Shown: positions 35,868 through 44,621, numbered from the stretch's first letter. The stretch: 59,532 bases of DNA from Rhodobacter sp. (GCA_027484985.1 JAIXRW010000043.1:1-59532); one strand, 5' to 3'. Notes: generated from the sequence alone by a model not told the origin. Numbers and translations: made by a program.

Positions 35868-36033
35868 GCCTGCCCCCGCTTGCCTGCTGGCGGTCAGAAT
35901 GCCTGCGCCGCTTTACCGCCATGTTAACGGCTGGCGGGATGACTGGCTTAGGGTTGGCGTTGCGTGCATCTGCGCGATTTTTGGACCGCCTTGCGGCGGC
36001 GACACGCGCGGCGTCGGGGGCGCGCCATTCGGG

Positions 36034-36056
36034 CCGGGGGCGGACGGGGCCCCCGG
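36034..36056 (-). terminator. GC-rich hairpin after the DUF1476 gene
   Basis: CCGGGGG (36034-36040) pairs with CCCCCGG (36050-36056) across a 9-base loop, 27 bases downstream of the DUF1476 stop on the minus strand. There is no T-run, so intrinsic termination is uncertain. Confidence 0.4.
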
Positions 36057-36082
36057 TCCGGAAACGTGGTGCTGCGCCGCGC

Positions 36083-36397
36083 TTACAGTTCTTGCATCAG
36101 CTGCGCTTTGGCGACCGGCAGAAGTTCGGCCATCTTGGCGCGGACGGCATCAGCGCTGGACAGGCTGCCGAGATCGGCCGCGACCTTGCGGACGACATCT
36201 TCAATTCCGGCTTCCTCGAAATCGGCCGAAACGACGGACAGGGCATAGTCATCTGCGGCGGGGCCAGACTTGCCCAGCAGGCCCGCGGCCCATAGGCCGA
36301 CAAGCTTGTTGCGGCGCGCCTCGGCCCTGAACTGCATGTCGGCGTCATGGGCGAACTTGGACTCGAAAGCGTGTTCGCGGTCATCGAAAGTGGTCAT
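36083..36397 (-). CDS. DUF1476 protein, F1Fo-ATP synthase zeta-type inhibitor
   Basis: 104-aa mostly helical protein beginning MTTFDDREHAFESKFAHD. The conserved stretch FRAEARRNKLVGLWAAGLLG (about 23-42) defines DUF1476. In Paracoccus denitrificans this family is the zeta subunit, which binds F1 and blocks ATP hydrolysis. An ATG 4 codons upstream (36409) is an alternative start, but 36397 has GGGG 8 bases before it and matches the family start. It is not next to ATP synthase genes, which is usual. Confidence 0.9.
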   Translation of the reverse strand: MTTFDDREHAFESKFAHDADMQFRAEARRNKLVGLWAAGLLGKSGPAADDYALSVVSADFEEAGIEDVVRKVAADLGSLSSADAVRAKMAELLPVAKAQLMQEL

Positions 36398-36559
36398 GTA
36401 GGGCCCCATTGTGATCATAACTCTACCCTTTCCATATGGCCCTGACCGCCCTGCGCCGCAAGGGGCCGCAACCGGCAGGATGGCCGGACCGGCGGTTAGG
36501 CGGGGCGCGGTGGGAAAGGCTTGGGGGGGCGGCAAACGGGGCGGGTGGTGGCCTCTGCC

Positions 36560-36588
36560 TTGCCAGACGGGCCTTTGGCGGCTATAGC
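36560..36588 (+). promoter_or_regulatory. Sigma-70-type promoter for purC
   Basis: TTGCCA (36560-36565), a 17-base spacer and TATAGC (36583-36588) lie 62 bases before the purC ATG, in the 252-bp divergent region shared with DUF1476. The expected start is near 36595. Confidence 0.6.
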
Positions 36589-36600
36589 CGCAACAGGCAG

Positions 36601-36626
36601 GCGGGGAACCCTTGGGGTTGCCCCGC
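36601..36626 (+). promoter_or_regulatory. Hairpin at the start of the purC leader
   Basis: GCGGGG-AACCC and GGGTT-G-CCCCGC form an 11-bp stem with one bulged base, placed right after the predicted transcription start. It could stabilise or regulate the purC mRNA; no known purine riboswitch fold was recognised. Confidence 0.45.
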
Positions 36627-36649
36627 CGCCTCCATTTGGCGGAGTATCC

Positions 36650-37417
36650 ATGGCACGGCGCAAGAAGGTTTACGAGGGCAAGGCGAAGATCCTGTATGAA
36701 GGCCCCGAGCCCGGCACCCTGATCCAGTATTTCAAGGATGATTCCGCGCCGACCGCCACCGTTCCCTCGCCCGCCGCCGTGGAAGGCAAGGGCGTGCTGA
36801 ACAACCGCCTGTCGGAATTCTTCATGGCGGGGCTGAATTCGGTCGGCGTGCCCACGCATTTCATCCGCCGCCTGAACATGCGCGAACAGCTCGTGCGGAT
36901 GGCCGAGATCATCCCGCTCGAGGTGGTGGTGCGGAATTTCGCGGCGGGCGACATCACGAACCGGCTGGGTATTCCCGAAGGCACGCCGCTGCCGCGCCCG
37001 ATCGTGGAATATTACTACAAGGACGAACGACTGGGCACGCCCTTGGTTTCGGAAGAGCATATCATCGCCTTCAACTGGGCCAGCCAGCAGGACCTTGACG
37101 ACATGGTCGCGCTGGCGCTGCGGGTGAACGATTTCCTGTCGGGCGTGATGATGGGCGTGGGCATCCGGCTGGCCGATTTCCGGCTGGAAGTGGGCCGTGT
37201 GTGGGAGGGCGATTTCATGCGCCTGATCGTGGCCGACGAGATCAGCCCCGATTCGTGCCGCCTGTGGGACATGCGCGGCCTGTCGGACGGACCCGACCGC
37301 GAGGGGGCGCCGCGCGAACCCGGGCCGCTGGCCGATGTCTATACCGAACTCGCGCGGCGGCTGGGGGTCATGCCGTCGAACGTGACCCATACGACCAAGC
37401 CCACGCTGATCAACTGA
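36650..37417 (+). CDS. purC: Phosphoribosylaminoimidazole-succinocarboxamide synthase PurC
   Basis: 255-aa SAICAR synthetase of de novo purine synthesis. The N-terminal KKVYEGKAKILYEG (about 4-17), HFIRRLNMREQLV (about 70-82) and EISPDSCRLWDMRG motifs are conserved. The ATG at 36650 (MARRKKVYEG) has GGCGGAG 6 bases upstream; longer frames are not supported. purS follows after 164 bp, interrupted by a box-hairpin element. Confidence 0.96.
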   Translation: MARRKKVYEGKAKILYEGPEPGTLIQYFKDDSAPTATVPSPAAVEGKGVLNNRLSEFFMAGLNSVGVPTHFIRRLNMREQLVRMAEIIPLEVVVRNFAAGDITNRLGIPEGTPLPRPIVEYYYKDERLGTPLVSEEHIIAFNWASQQDLDDMVALALRVNDFLSGVMMGVGIRLADFRLEVGRVWEGDFMRLIVADEISPDSCRLWDMRGLSDGPDREGAPREPGPLADVYTELARRLGVMPSNVTHTTKPTLIN

Positions 37418-37440
37418 TCGCCCTCGCCTGTGGGCTGCTG

Positions 37441-37506
37441 CTTCACCTTTGCCCAAATACTCTCGGGGGTGAGGCGCGGCACGCGCCGAGGGGGCAGAAG
37501 GCCCCC
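37441..37506 (+). repeat. 3'-end box-hairpin element, copy e (between purC and purS)
   Basis: Box TTCACCTTTGCCCAAATACT starts at 37442, followed by CTCGGGGGTGA. Then come two hairpins: GGCGCG-GCA-CGCGCC (37473-37487) and GGGGGC-AGAAG-GCCCCC (37490-37506). Its orientation is opposite to what the flanking plus-strand genes would predict, so it may not act as a simple 3' end here. Confidence 0.65.
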
Positions 37507-37581
37507 TTCTGCCTGCCTCTGGCCTTGCCCATCGGGGACGGGTTCGCTAAGGCAACCCGAGGCATCTATCGGAGAATTCCC

Positions 37582-37821
37582 ATGAAAGCGCGCGTGACGG
37601 TCATGCTGAAATCCGGCGTTCTGGACCCCCAGGGCGAGGCGGTGCGCCATGCGCTGGGAAGCCTGGGCTTTGCCGGTGTGACAGGGGTGCGGCAGGGCAA
37701 GGTGATCGAGCTTGATCTGGCCGCGACCGACCGCGCCACCGCCGAGGCCGATGTGACGGCGATGTGCGAGAAGCTGCTCGCCAATACGGTGATCGAAAGC
37801 TACCGCGTCGAAATCCTGTAA
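37582..37821 (+). CDS. purS: Phosphoribosylformylglycinamidine synthase subunit PurS
   Basis: 79-aa small subunit of the three-part FGAM synthase (PurS-PurQ-PurL). MKARVTVMLKSGVLDPQGEA at the N-terminus and LGFAGVTGVRQGKVIELDL are diagnostic. GGAG lies 8 bases before the ATG. purQ, usually next, is absent; a hairpin and 240 bp without a gene follow. Confidence 0.95.
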   Translation: MKARVTVMLKSGVLDPQGEAVRHALGSLGFAGVTGVRQGKVIELDLAATDRATAEADVTAMCEKLLANTVIESYRVEIL

Positions 37822-37833
37822 GTGGCGCCGTTC

Positions 37834-37856
37834 CGCGGGGGCATCGAACCCCCGCG
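37834..37856 (+). terminator. Hairpin after purS
   Basis: CGCGGGGG (37834-37841) and CCCCCGCG (37849-37856) with loop CATCGAA form a perfect 8-bp stem 12 bases after the purS stop. No T-run follows. It forms the hairpin part of the 3'-end element whose box lies at 37931. Confidence 0.55.
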
Positions 37857-37930
37857 AAACGGTTTGGCGCGGGCGGCAAGGTTCAGCCTGGTTTTTGCCG
37901 GTGTGATTGCGGCATGGTCGGCATGCCTTC

Positions 37931-37959
37931 GGCGAGGATATTTGCACGAGTATGAAAGC
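37931..37959 (-). repeat. 3'-end element box, copy f (after purS)
   Basis: GGCGAGGATATTTGCACGAG followed by TATGAAAGC is the box in the same orientation as copies a, b, d and i, about 75 bases after the purS hairpin. The rest of 37857-38067 holds no gene. Confidence 0.55.
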
Positions 37960-38067
37960 CGCGTTCGGCCCCGTCTTTGTGCGGGGCGCGACAGGCGCGG
38001 TCGCTTGCGGGCGAGAGGCGCGGTGTCGCCGGGTCTTTGCTGCGCGAAACGGGCTGGGGGGCATGGG

Positions 38068-39105
38068 ATGCGGGCGGCGGTGTTGCGGGCCTATCGGGCG
38101 GATCTTTCCATCGAGACGGTGGCCGATCCGGTGTGCGAGGCCGACGGGGTGGTGGTGCGCGTGCTGGCCTGCGGCATCTGTCGCAGCGACTGGCATGGCT
38201 GGGTGGGCGAACATCCGCGGGTGAAGCCCGGTGCGATTCCGGGGCATGAATATTGTGGCGAGGTGGTCGAGGCAGGGCCGCTGGCGAGGTGGCGGTTGGG
38301 CGACAAAATCATCGCGCCCTTCATTCTGGCCTGCGGGCAATGCCCCGATTGCCAGTCTGGCCATTCCAACATTTGCAAGACCCAGCGCGTGCCGGGGTTT
38401 GGCGAACCCGGGGCCTATGCTGAATATATCGGCGTGCCCCATGCCCATAACCTTGCTGCCCTGCCCGAGGGGATGAGCCCCGTGCTGGCCGCCGGTCTGG
38501 GCTGCCGTGTCACCACCGCGTGGCACGCGCTGACGGGGCGGGCGGCGATACAGGCGGGGGAATGGCTGGCGGTGCATGGCACGGGCGGGATCGGGCTGTC
38601 GGCGCTGCTGCTGGGGCGGGCGCTGGGGGCGCGGGTCGTCGTGGTGGATGTGGTGCCCGAAAAGCTGGCCCATGCGCGGGCGCTGGGGGCAGAAGCGGCC
38701 TTTGACGCGCGCGAGGGTGACGTGGCCGCGCGGATCGTCGAGGTGACGGGGGGCGGCGCGCATGTGTCGATCGAGGCTTTGGGGATTGCGGCCACGGCCA
38801 ATGCGTCGATCGAATGTCTGCGCCCGCTGGGGAGGCATGTTCAGGTGGGCCTGCCCGTGGGCCATACCGCACGGATGGAGATCAACATGAACGCGGTCTA
38901 TATGAAGCAGCTGGCGCTATTTGGCACGCGGGGGATGCCTGCGTGGAAATACCCGCGGCTTCTGGACATGATCACGCGGGGGGCGGTCGATATGTCGCCG
39001 CTGGTGGCGCGCACCGTGCCTTTGTCGGGCGCATCGGCCGAGTTGCGGGCATTTGACGGGCCGATGCCGCCCGGCGTGGCGGTGATCGATGATCTCATGC
39101 GCTGA
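38068..39105 (+). CDS. Zinc-dependent alcohol dehydrogenase family protein
   Basis: 345-aa medium-chain dehydrogenase. Catalytic zinc ligands are in CGICRSDWHG (Cys 36) and PGHEYCGEVVEAG (His 60, Glu 61). Four structural-zinc Cys lie in CGQCPDCQSGHSNIC (89, 92, 95, 103). The cofactor loop HGTGGIGLSALLLGRALGAR follows. Substrate is not clear; such proteins reduce or oxidise alcohols, polyols or aldehydes. The ATG at 38068 has GGGGGG about 7 bases before it; further upstream frames run through the repeat region. It is not obviously linked to purine synthesis. Confidence 0.9.
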   Translation: MRAAVLRAYRADLSIETVADPVCEADGVVVRVLACGICRSDWHGWVGEHPRVKPGAIPGHEYCGEVVEAGPLARWRLGDKIIAPFILACGQCPDCQSGHSNICKTQRVPGFGEPGAYAEYIGVPHAHNLAALPEGMSPVLAAGLGCRVTTAWHALTGRAAIQAGEWLAVHGTGGIGLSALLLGRALGARVVVVDVVPEKLAHARALGAEAAFDAREGDVAARIVEVTGGGAHVSIEALGIAATANASIECLRPLGRHVQVGLPVGHTARMEINMNAVYMKQLALFGTRGMPAWKYPRLLDMITRGAVDMSPLVARTVPLSGASAELRAFDGPMPPGVAVIDDLMR

Positions 39106-39130
39106 GCCGGCCTTTCGCGCGTTTGACCCG

Positions 39131-39159
39131 TTGACTTCGTTTTCGGCGGGCAATAGGAG
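39131..39159 (+). promoter_or_regulatory. Promoter of the tRNA-Thr gene
   Basis: TTGACT (39131-39136), a 17-base spacer and TAGGAG (39154-39159) lie 16 bases before the tRNA. Confidence 0.55.
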
Positions 39160-39175
39160 AGCCGGACCAGAAAGT

Positions 39176-39251
39176 GCCGCTGTAGCTCAGCTGGTAGAGC
39201 ACGTCATTCGTAATGATGGGGTCGGGGGTTCGAGTCCCTTCAGCGGCACCA
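39176..39251 (+). tRNA. tRNA-Thr (anticodon CGU)
   Basis: The acceptor stem GCCGCTG pairs with CAGCGGC. A D-arm (GCTC-AGCTGGTA-GAGC) and a T-arm with GGTTCGAGTCC follow. The anticodon loop TTCGTAA on a CGTCA/TGATG stem (one G-U) gives anticodon CGT, reading ACG. The 3' CCA (39249-39251) is encoded. No integrase or attachment-site duplication is seen beside it. Confidence 0.97.
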
Positions 39252-39346
39252 CTTTCCTGAAATCCGACAGGGCCGGTCGTGACCCGAATTCCTTGTGAGG
39301 CAAGGGCTTGGGTTGTCAGCGGTTGTTCGATCGCGTGGCGATGCGG

Positions 39347-39949
39347 TCAGGCCGGATCGCCCTGACGCTGGCCTGTCGCGTCGATCCACCAGGAACAGAA
39401 GCTGGCCTCGTTGCGGGTGCGCGTGTCGTCGTGGGGCGGGGCGGGGCGCGGGGTGCGGTGGCAGGGGATGCCTGCGATTTCCAGCATGCCTGTGGCCGTG
39501 TGGCCTAGGCGGGCCGAGATCACCTTGTCCACCACATAGGCCGACAGTTCGTCGGGGCGGGCGCAGGTGGGGTCTGCGATGATTTCGGCAAGGCGTTGGC
39601 GTTTGGCGGCATCGGCGGCGAGCAGGCGGGCGACTTCGGCGCGGAAGGCGGTTTCGGTGGCGATATAGGCATCGAGCGCGGGCAGCGCCCGGACGGGCGG
39701 TTTCTTCAGCTTGAGGTGGCCGCCATCGTGCAGCATTCGCAGGATACGCGCGCCGATGGGCGAGGTGAGCTGCACATGGGCATCGTGAAAGGCAAGCTCG
39801 CGGTCTTCGTCGGTCAGGCGCAGGGTGGCGGGGCGGCCTTCGAGCATGGCACGGCGCAGCGCGGCGAGGGCGGGCGTTCGGTGCACGTTGGGGATCATGT
39901 CGATGACCGTGAGGGCCGGTTTCATCAGGCTGCGGATGTCCCATAGCAT
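39347..39949 (-). CDS. Conserved-looking hypothetical protein, 200 aa
   Basis: I do not recognise the family. The product is mostly helical and charged, without signal peptide or membrane segment. Notable stretches are RLTDEDRELAFHDAHVQL, SPIGARILRMLHDGGHLKLK (about 67-86) and SAYVVDKVISARLGHTATGM. The C-terminal part is Arg/Pro-rich. The ATG at 39949 (MLWDIRSL) is chosen over one 13 codons upstream; neither has a good ribosome-binding site. Codon use looks native. It stands alone between tRNA-Thr and the flavoprotein gene, on the latter's strand. Confidence 0.6.
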   Translation of the reverse strand: MLWDIRSLMKPALTVIDMIPNVHRTPALAALRRAMLEGRPATLRLTDEDRELAFHDAHVQLTSPIGARILRMLHDGGHLKLKKPPVRALPALDAYIATETAFRAEVARLLAADAAKRQRLAEIIADPTCARPDELSAYVVDKVISARLGHTATGMLEIAGIPCHRTPRPAPPHDDTRTRNEASFCSWWIDATGQRQGDPA

Positions 39950-40045
39950 GGAGCGGGCCCTTTCGTTGGTGAAAGGACGGGCTAGCACGGCGGGGCGGCG
40001 GTGGCCACGGCGTTCCGCTTTCGGCGCTGGGCCGTGGCCGGCAGG

Positions 40046-42493
40046 TCAGGCCTTGATGCGGGCGCCTTTTGGGTCGTGGAGCGGGGCGAGGTGAAGCTGT
40101 GCGGGGATGCGGGTCGAGGCGACCTCAAGCTCGTAGGTGGCATCGGTCAGGTAGGCGTCGGTGACGCCGCCCGCATTGCGGACATAGCCGAGGCCGATGG
40201 GTTTGCCGATGCTGTGGCCAAAGCCGCCCGAGGACAGCCAGCCCGCGCGGGTGCCGTTTCGATAGATCGTCTCGCGGCCCAGAAGGACGATTTCGGGGTC
40301 ATCGACGGTAAAGGTGGCGAGGCGTTTCTTTACCCCGTTCGCCAGTTGATGTTCTAGCGCGGCGCGGCCGATGAAATCGGTTCGGGATTTGAGTTTGCAG
40401 GCCCATGTCAGGCCCGCCTCGACCGGCGTATGGTCGGGGCCGATATCGGCGCCCCAGGCGCGGTAGCCTTTTTCAAGGCGCAGGGTTTCGATGGCGCGGT
40501 AGCCTGCGTTTTGCACGCCGTGGGGGGCGCCTGCCTGCATCAGCGCCTGATAGACCGTGACGGCGCAATCGGTGGGCAGGTGCAGTTCCCAGCCGAGTTC
40601 GCCCACATAGGTGACGCGCAGGGCGAGGACGGGGCAGTTTGCGACCGAGATGGTGCGGGCGGTGCCGAAGGGGAAGGCGGCGTTGGACAGGTCGGCATCG
40701 GTGACGGGTTGCAGGATGCTGCGGGCGTTGGGGCCCATGAGCGACAGCACCGAGGAAGCCGAGGTGACATCGACCAGTTGGCAATTCGCGCCTTCGGGGA
40801 TGTTGCGGGCGATCCAGTCGAAATCATGGGTGGCAAAGCCGGTGCCGGTGACGATGTAAAACTCGTTTTGCGACAGGCGGGCGATGGTGACATCGGCCTC
40901 GATCCCGCCACGGGGGTTGAGGAGTTGGGTATAGGTGAGCGATCCGGGCGCGCGATCTACGTTTCCGGCGGCGATGTGGTTGAGGGTTTTCGCGGCGTCG
41001 GGGCCTTTGAGCGTAAATTTGGCGAAGGAGGTCTGGTCGATCAGCACGGCCGCCGTGCGGGCGGCATGGTGTTCGCGTGCGACCGCGTGGAACCAGCCGG
41101 GGCGGTTGTAGCTGTAGCGGTCAACCGGGGTTTCGCCTGCGCCAAGGTCGGCAAACCAGTTGGGGCGTTCCCAGCCCAGTTTTTCGCCGAAGCAGGCGCC
41201 TGCCGCCTGCAGATGCGCGTAAAGCGGCGAGCGGCGGGTGGGGCGGGCGGAGCGGTGTTCCTCGGACGGCCAGGCGATGGTGTAGTGTTTGCCATAGGCT
41301 TCCAGCGTGCGGGCGCGGACCCAATCGGTTGACCGGTGCACCGCGCCGAAGCGGCGGATATCGACGGGCCAGAGGTCATAGGGCGCTTCGCCCTTGGCCG
41401 CCCATTCGGCCAGCGCCATGCCTGCCCCGCCGCCTGACGCGATGCCAAAGGCGTTGAAGCCCGCGCCGACGTAGAAATTCCGCAGTTCGGGCGCTTCGCC
41501 CAAGATGAAATTGCCGTCGGGGGTAAAGCTTTCGGGGCCGTTGATGAGTTGTTTGACGCCAGCGGTGGCAAGGGCTGGCACGCGGGCGAGGGCGTTTTCC
41601 ATGAATTGGGAATAGTGGTCGTAATCGGAGTTCAGAAGCTCGAAGTGGAAACCTTCGGGGATGCCGTTCTGCGCCCAGGGTTTGGGGTTCGGTTCATACC
41701 CGCCCCAGACGAGGCCGCCCACATCTTCCTTCCAATAGGTCAGGCGGTCGGGGTCACGCAAGGTGGGCAGGTTCGGGGTCACGCCTTCGATCTTTTCGGT
41801 GACCATGTATTGGTGTTCGACCGAGATCAGGGGGACGTTGACGCCCACGGTGGCCGCAAGGGTGCGCGTCCATTGGCCGGCGCAGCAGATAACCTTTTCA
41901 CATTCGATGGTGCCATGGGGCGTTTCCACCCCGCGGATGCGGCCGTTTTCGACGGTGATGCGGGTGACGGGCGTATCTTCGAAGATCTGCACGCCCGACA
42001 TGCGGGCGCCCTTGGCCAAGGACTGGGTGATGTCGGAGGGGTTGGCTTGGCCGTCAGTCGGCAGATAGGCGGCGCCGACAAGATCGTCGATGGTCATCAG
42101 GGGCCACAAATCCTGCGCCTCGCGCGGGGTCAGCAGGTGCATTTCAAGGCCGAAGCTGTGGGCGGTGGTGGCCTGCCGTTTCACCTCGGTCCAGCGTTCG
42201 GCGTTGCAGGCAAGGCGCAGGCCGCCGTTCATTTTCCAGCCGGTTTGCAGGCCGGTTTCCTGTTCGAGCTTTTTGTAAAGTTCGACCGAATATCCCAGCA
42301 ATTGCGTTATGTTGGCCGAGGTGCGAAGTTGACCCACCAGCCCCGCCGCGTGGAAGGTGGTGCCCGAGGTGAGCTTTTTGCGTTCCAGAAGCACCGTGTC
42401 GGTCCAGCCCAGTTTGCCAAGGTGGTAGGCGGTGGAACAGCCGATGATGCCGCCGCCGATGATGACGGCGCGGGCGGTGGTGGGCAGGGTCAT
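40046..42493 (-). CDS. Dimethylglycine/sarcosine dehydrogenase-like flavoprotein (DAO + GcvT)
   Basis: 815-aa two-part enzyme. The N-terminal half is a DAO-type FAD oxidoreductase, with GGGIIGCSTAYHLGKLGW (about 13-30) as dinucleotide motif and SGTTFHAAGLVGQLR where covalent or tight FAD binding occurs in the family. The C-terminal half (about 430-815) is a GcvT-like folate-binding domain, with LIDQTSFAKFTLKGPDA and a C-terminal barrel near 700-800. Such enzymes oxidatively demethylate dimethylglycine or sarcosine and pass the carbon to tetrahydrofolate. Which substrate is used is unknown. The start overlaps the stop of the choline-kinase-like gene (ATGA). Confidence 0.92.
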   Translation of the reverse strand: MTLPTTARAVIIGGGIIGCSTAYHLGKLGWTDTVLLERKKLTSGTTFHAAGLVGQLRTSANITQLLGYSVELYKKLEQETGLQTGWKMNGGLRLACNAERWTEVKRQATTAHSFGLEMHLLTPREAQDLWPLMTIDDLVGAAYLPTDGQANPSDITQSLAKGARMSGVQIFEDTPVTRITVENGRIRGVETPHGTIECEKVICCAGQWTRTLAATVGVNVPLISVEHQYMVTEKIEGVTPNLPTLRDPDRLTYWKEDVGGLVWGGYEPNPKPWAQNGIPEGFHFELLNSDYDHYSQFMENALARVPALATAGVKQLINGPESFTPDGNFILGEAPELRNFYVGAGFNAFGIASGGGAGMALAEWAAKGEAPYDLWPVDIRRFGAVHRSTDWVRARTLEAYGKHYTIAWPSEEHRSARPTRRSPLYAHLQAAGACFGEKLGWERPNWFADLGAGETPVDRYSYNRPGWFHAVAREHHAARTAAVLIDQTSFAKFTLKGPDAAKTLNHIAAGNVDRAPGSLTYTQLLNPRGGIEADVTIARLSQNEFYIVTGTGFATHDFDWIARNIPEGANCQLVDVTSASSVLSLMGPNARSILQPVTDADLSNAAFPFGTARTISVANCPVLALRVTYVGELGWELHLPTDCAVTVYQALMQAGAPHGVQNAGYRAIETLRLEKGYRAWGADIGPDHTPVEAGLTWACKLKSRTDFIGRAALEHQLANGVKKRLATFTVDDPEIVLLGRETIYRNGTRAGWLSSGGFGHSIGKPIGLGYVRNAGGVTDAYLTDATYELEVASTRIPAQLHLAPLHDPKGARIKA

Positions 42494-43368
42494 GCGGAGG
42501 CTTCCTGAAAGGCGGCAAAAGCGGCGCGGTAGGTTTCAAGGTTGGTCGCCGTATAGGCGGGATAGTCGAAATCGAGGGTCGAGTGGCTTTCCTGCACCAT
42601 GGACCACATCGCCTCGCGCAGGGCACTTGCCGCCTTCATGGCGCGGTAGCTGCGCCACAGGCGGGCATCGGGGAGGCGGTCGTAATAGGCGGTCAGGATA
42701 TGCGCCTCTTGCGTGGGGGACAGGCCTGCATTGGCGGCAAGACCGCCAAGGTCGAACAAGGGCGAGCCCCAGCCCGCGTAATCCCAGTCGAGCAGCCAGA
42801 GGCGGGTGCCATCGTCGATGAAATTGGCAGGCAGAAGGTCATTATGGCCAAAGACCAGATCGACGGGGCCGATGGCGGATTCGAGGGATGCCGCTTCGTC
42901 CAGCAGGGCGGGCAGGCGGGGGGCGTGGGGGCTGTCCCCTTCGCGCAGGGTGGCGGCATAGTCGCGCAGCACGTGGAATACCCAGAAGGCCAGCGTGGGG
43001 CCGCGCAGGAAGCGGGGCATGTCGCGGTGGGCGCGGGCGACGAGGCCGAGGGCGGCATCAAGCGTGTCGGGCTGGTGCAGATCGGCTGCGGCCAGCGTGC
43101 GGCCATGGATGAAATCAAGCACCAGCACGCCGGGTTCGTGGTGCAGCACGGCGGGCGACAGCCCCGCCGCATGGGCGGCAAGGCTGGCCGACACCTCGTT
43201 AAAGCGCAGGATCTGGTGGACGGGAATATCGTCACCGATGCGGACGACGACGCGCTTTTCGGCGTCTTGCACCACGTAATTGACGTTGGTGATGCCGCCG
43301 CCCAGTGGCTGGGCGCTGATGTCGCCCCGCCACAGCGGCAGGCCCCTGATCTTGTCGAGCGGTGTCAT
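42490..43368 (-). CDS. Choline/ethanolamine kinase-like phosphotransferase
   Basis: 292-aa protein-kinase-like fold (APH/ChoK). The Brenner motif is FGHNDLLPANF (His 175, Asp 177), followed by the metal-binding LLDWDYAGWG (Asp 194 and 196). GGGITNVNYVV (about 23-33) is the ATP loop. It could phosphorylate choline, ethanolamine or a related amino alcohol. Its ATGA overlap with the dimethylglycine-dehydrogenase-like gene suggests a shared methylamine or choline theme, while the glycosyltransferase upstream would fit phosphocholine decoration. GGGGGCC precedes the ATG. Confidence 0.85.
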   Translation of the reverse strand: MTPLDKIRGLPLWRGDISAQPLGGGITNVNYVVQDAEKRVVVRIGDDIPVHQILRFNEVSASLAAHAAGLSPAVLHHEPGVLVLDFIHGRTLAAADLHQPDTLDAALGLVARAHRDMPRFLRGPTLAFWVFHVLRDYAATLREGDSPHAPRLPALLDEAASLESAIGPVDLVFGHNDLLPANFIDDGTRLWLLDWDYAGWGSPLFDLGGLAANAGLSPTQEAHILTAYYDRLPDARLWRSYRAMKAASALREAMWSMVQESHSTLDFDYPAYTATNLETYRAAFAAFQEASA

Positions 43369-43429
43369 GCGGCCCCCTTGCGGCGCAAGCTGCGGGCAAG
43401 GCCGCGTTCTGTCAAAGAAAAACGCATGG

Positions 43430-44476
43430 TCAGGCGGCGGTGCCGGACCAGAGCGCGTCATAGACCGCGTGGATGCCCGCAACCTCGGCCCCGACGGCAA
43501 AGCGGGTGACGGCGCGGGCGCGGGCGGCGGCGCTGGCGGCGGCGTGGCGGGCGGGGTCGGACAGCAGCGCCACGGCGGCATCGGCTGCGGCGGCCCAGTC
43601 TTCCCGCGCGACGATATGGCCTGCATCGGCGCCGACAAATTCGGCGAAATGGCCGGTGGCGGTGGCGATGACGGGGGCGCCTGCCGCCATCGCCTCGAGC
43701 GGGGTAAGGCCGTAGCCTTCATAGCGCGGCAGCGCCAAAAGCAGGGCCGCGCCCTGCATCAGTTGCGGCATCCGCAGGGCAGGAACCTCTCCGGGAAACA
43801 GGATGCGCTGGGTCAGATTGGCGCGGGCCACTTCGGACCTGAGGGCAGCCAGAAAGGCGGCATCGGCCGGCTTGGCCAGACCTGCCACCACGGCGGTGGC
43901 GCCGGGAAGCTGCGGCAGGGCGCGGATCATCGCCTTGACAAACAGGTCGGTGCCCTTTTCGGGGCGGATGCGGCCCACAGTGACAATGCCATAGGTGCCG
44001 GAAAATCCCGTGGCGCGCCATGCGGCGGCACGGTCGCGGGCGGGGGTGAAGCGGTCGGTATCGACGCCATGCGGCACCACGGCGCGCACATGGGGCACGA
44101 AGCCTGCGGCGGTTTCGGTCGTGGCGATCACCGCATCCATGCGGCTGATGAGAAAGCGCGGCCAAGCCGAATGGCGGCGCTGGGCGGCCGAGGTAAAGAC
44201 GATGCGGACAGGCAGGCGCAGGATATCGCGCGCAAACAGCGCGGCCTGCATTTCCGAATTGCGCCGCACATGCCAGATGGCAAAGGGCAGGCCGCGCGGC
44301 GGCTGCCGTGTCAGCCCCAGCGCCTGCCGCAGTGTCACCGGATGCGGACAGCCCGGAAGCGCCCGCCCCACCAGCACCGATTCGATCTGATCGACCTGAC
44401 GGGCCAGAACGGCGGCTGCGGTGGCCGAAACCCCGGTGAAGCGCGGGTTGAAATTCGTGACATAAAGGGCAGGCAT
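43430..44476 (-). CDS. GT4-family glycosyltransferase (probable LPS core/surface glycan)
   Basis: 348-aa GT-B glycosyltransferase. The donor-site motif E-x7-E is seen in PRYEGYGLTPLEAMAAG (Glu 253 and 261), and TVGRIRPEKGTDLF (about 167-180) is the usual start of the second domain. GGAAGGAG lies a few bases before the ATG at 44476. Being divergent from the lipid A acyltransferase and close to waaA suggests that it adds an LPS core sugar; the sugar is unknown. Confidence 0.87.
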   Translation of the reverse strand: MPALYVTNFNPRFTGVSATAAAVLARQVDQIESVLVGRALPGCPHPVTLRQALGLTRQPPRGLPFAIWHVRRNSEMQAALFARDILRLPVRIVFTSAAQRRHSAWPRFLISRMDAVIATTETAAGFVPHVRAVVPHGVDTDRFTPARDRAAAWRATGFSGTYGIVTVGRIRPEKGTDLFVKAMIRALPQLPGATAVVAGLAKPADAAFLAALRSEVARANLTQRILFPGEVPALRMPQLMQGAALLLALPRYEGYGLTPLEAMAAGAPVIATATGHFAEFVGADAGHIVAREDWAAAADAAVALLSDPARHAAASAAARARAVTRFAVGAEVAGIHAVYDALWSGTAA

Positions 44477-44621
44477 GACGGCTCCTTCCGCTTGCGGCCC
44501 ATAGGCGGGAAGGGCGGGCGTGCTGTCAATCACCCGCCGTTCTTGTGGGTGTCGGGGCGCGGGGCTATACCCGCCGCAGGATGGGTGCCATCGTATGCGG
44601 ATGTGCGGCCCGGAGATTGGG

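Noticed and set aside
36034..36056. Firm intrinsic terminator after DUF1476
   Set aside because: The stem is good but there is no T-run, so it is listed only as a low-confidence hairpin.
39176..39949. Genomic island inserted at tRNA-Thr
   Set aside because: No integrase, no duplicated tRNA 3' end and no change in composition was seen; the hypothetical gene next to it has native codon use.
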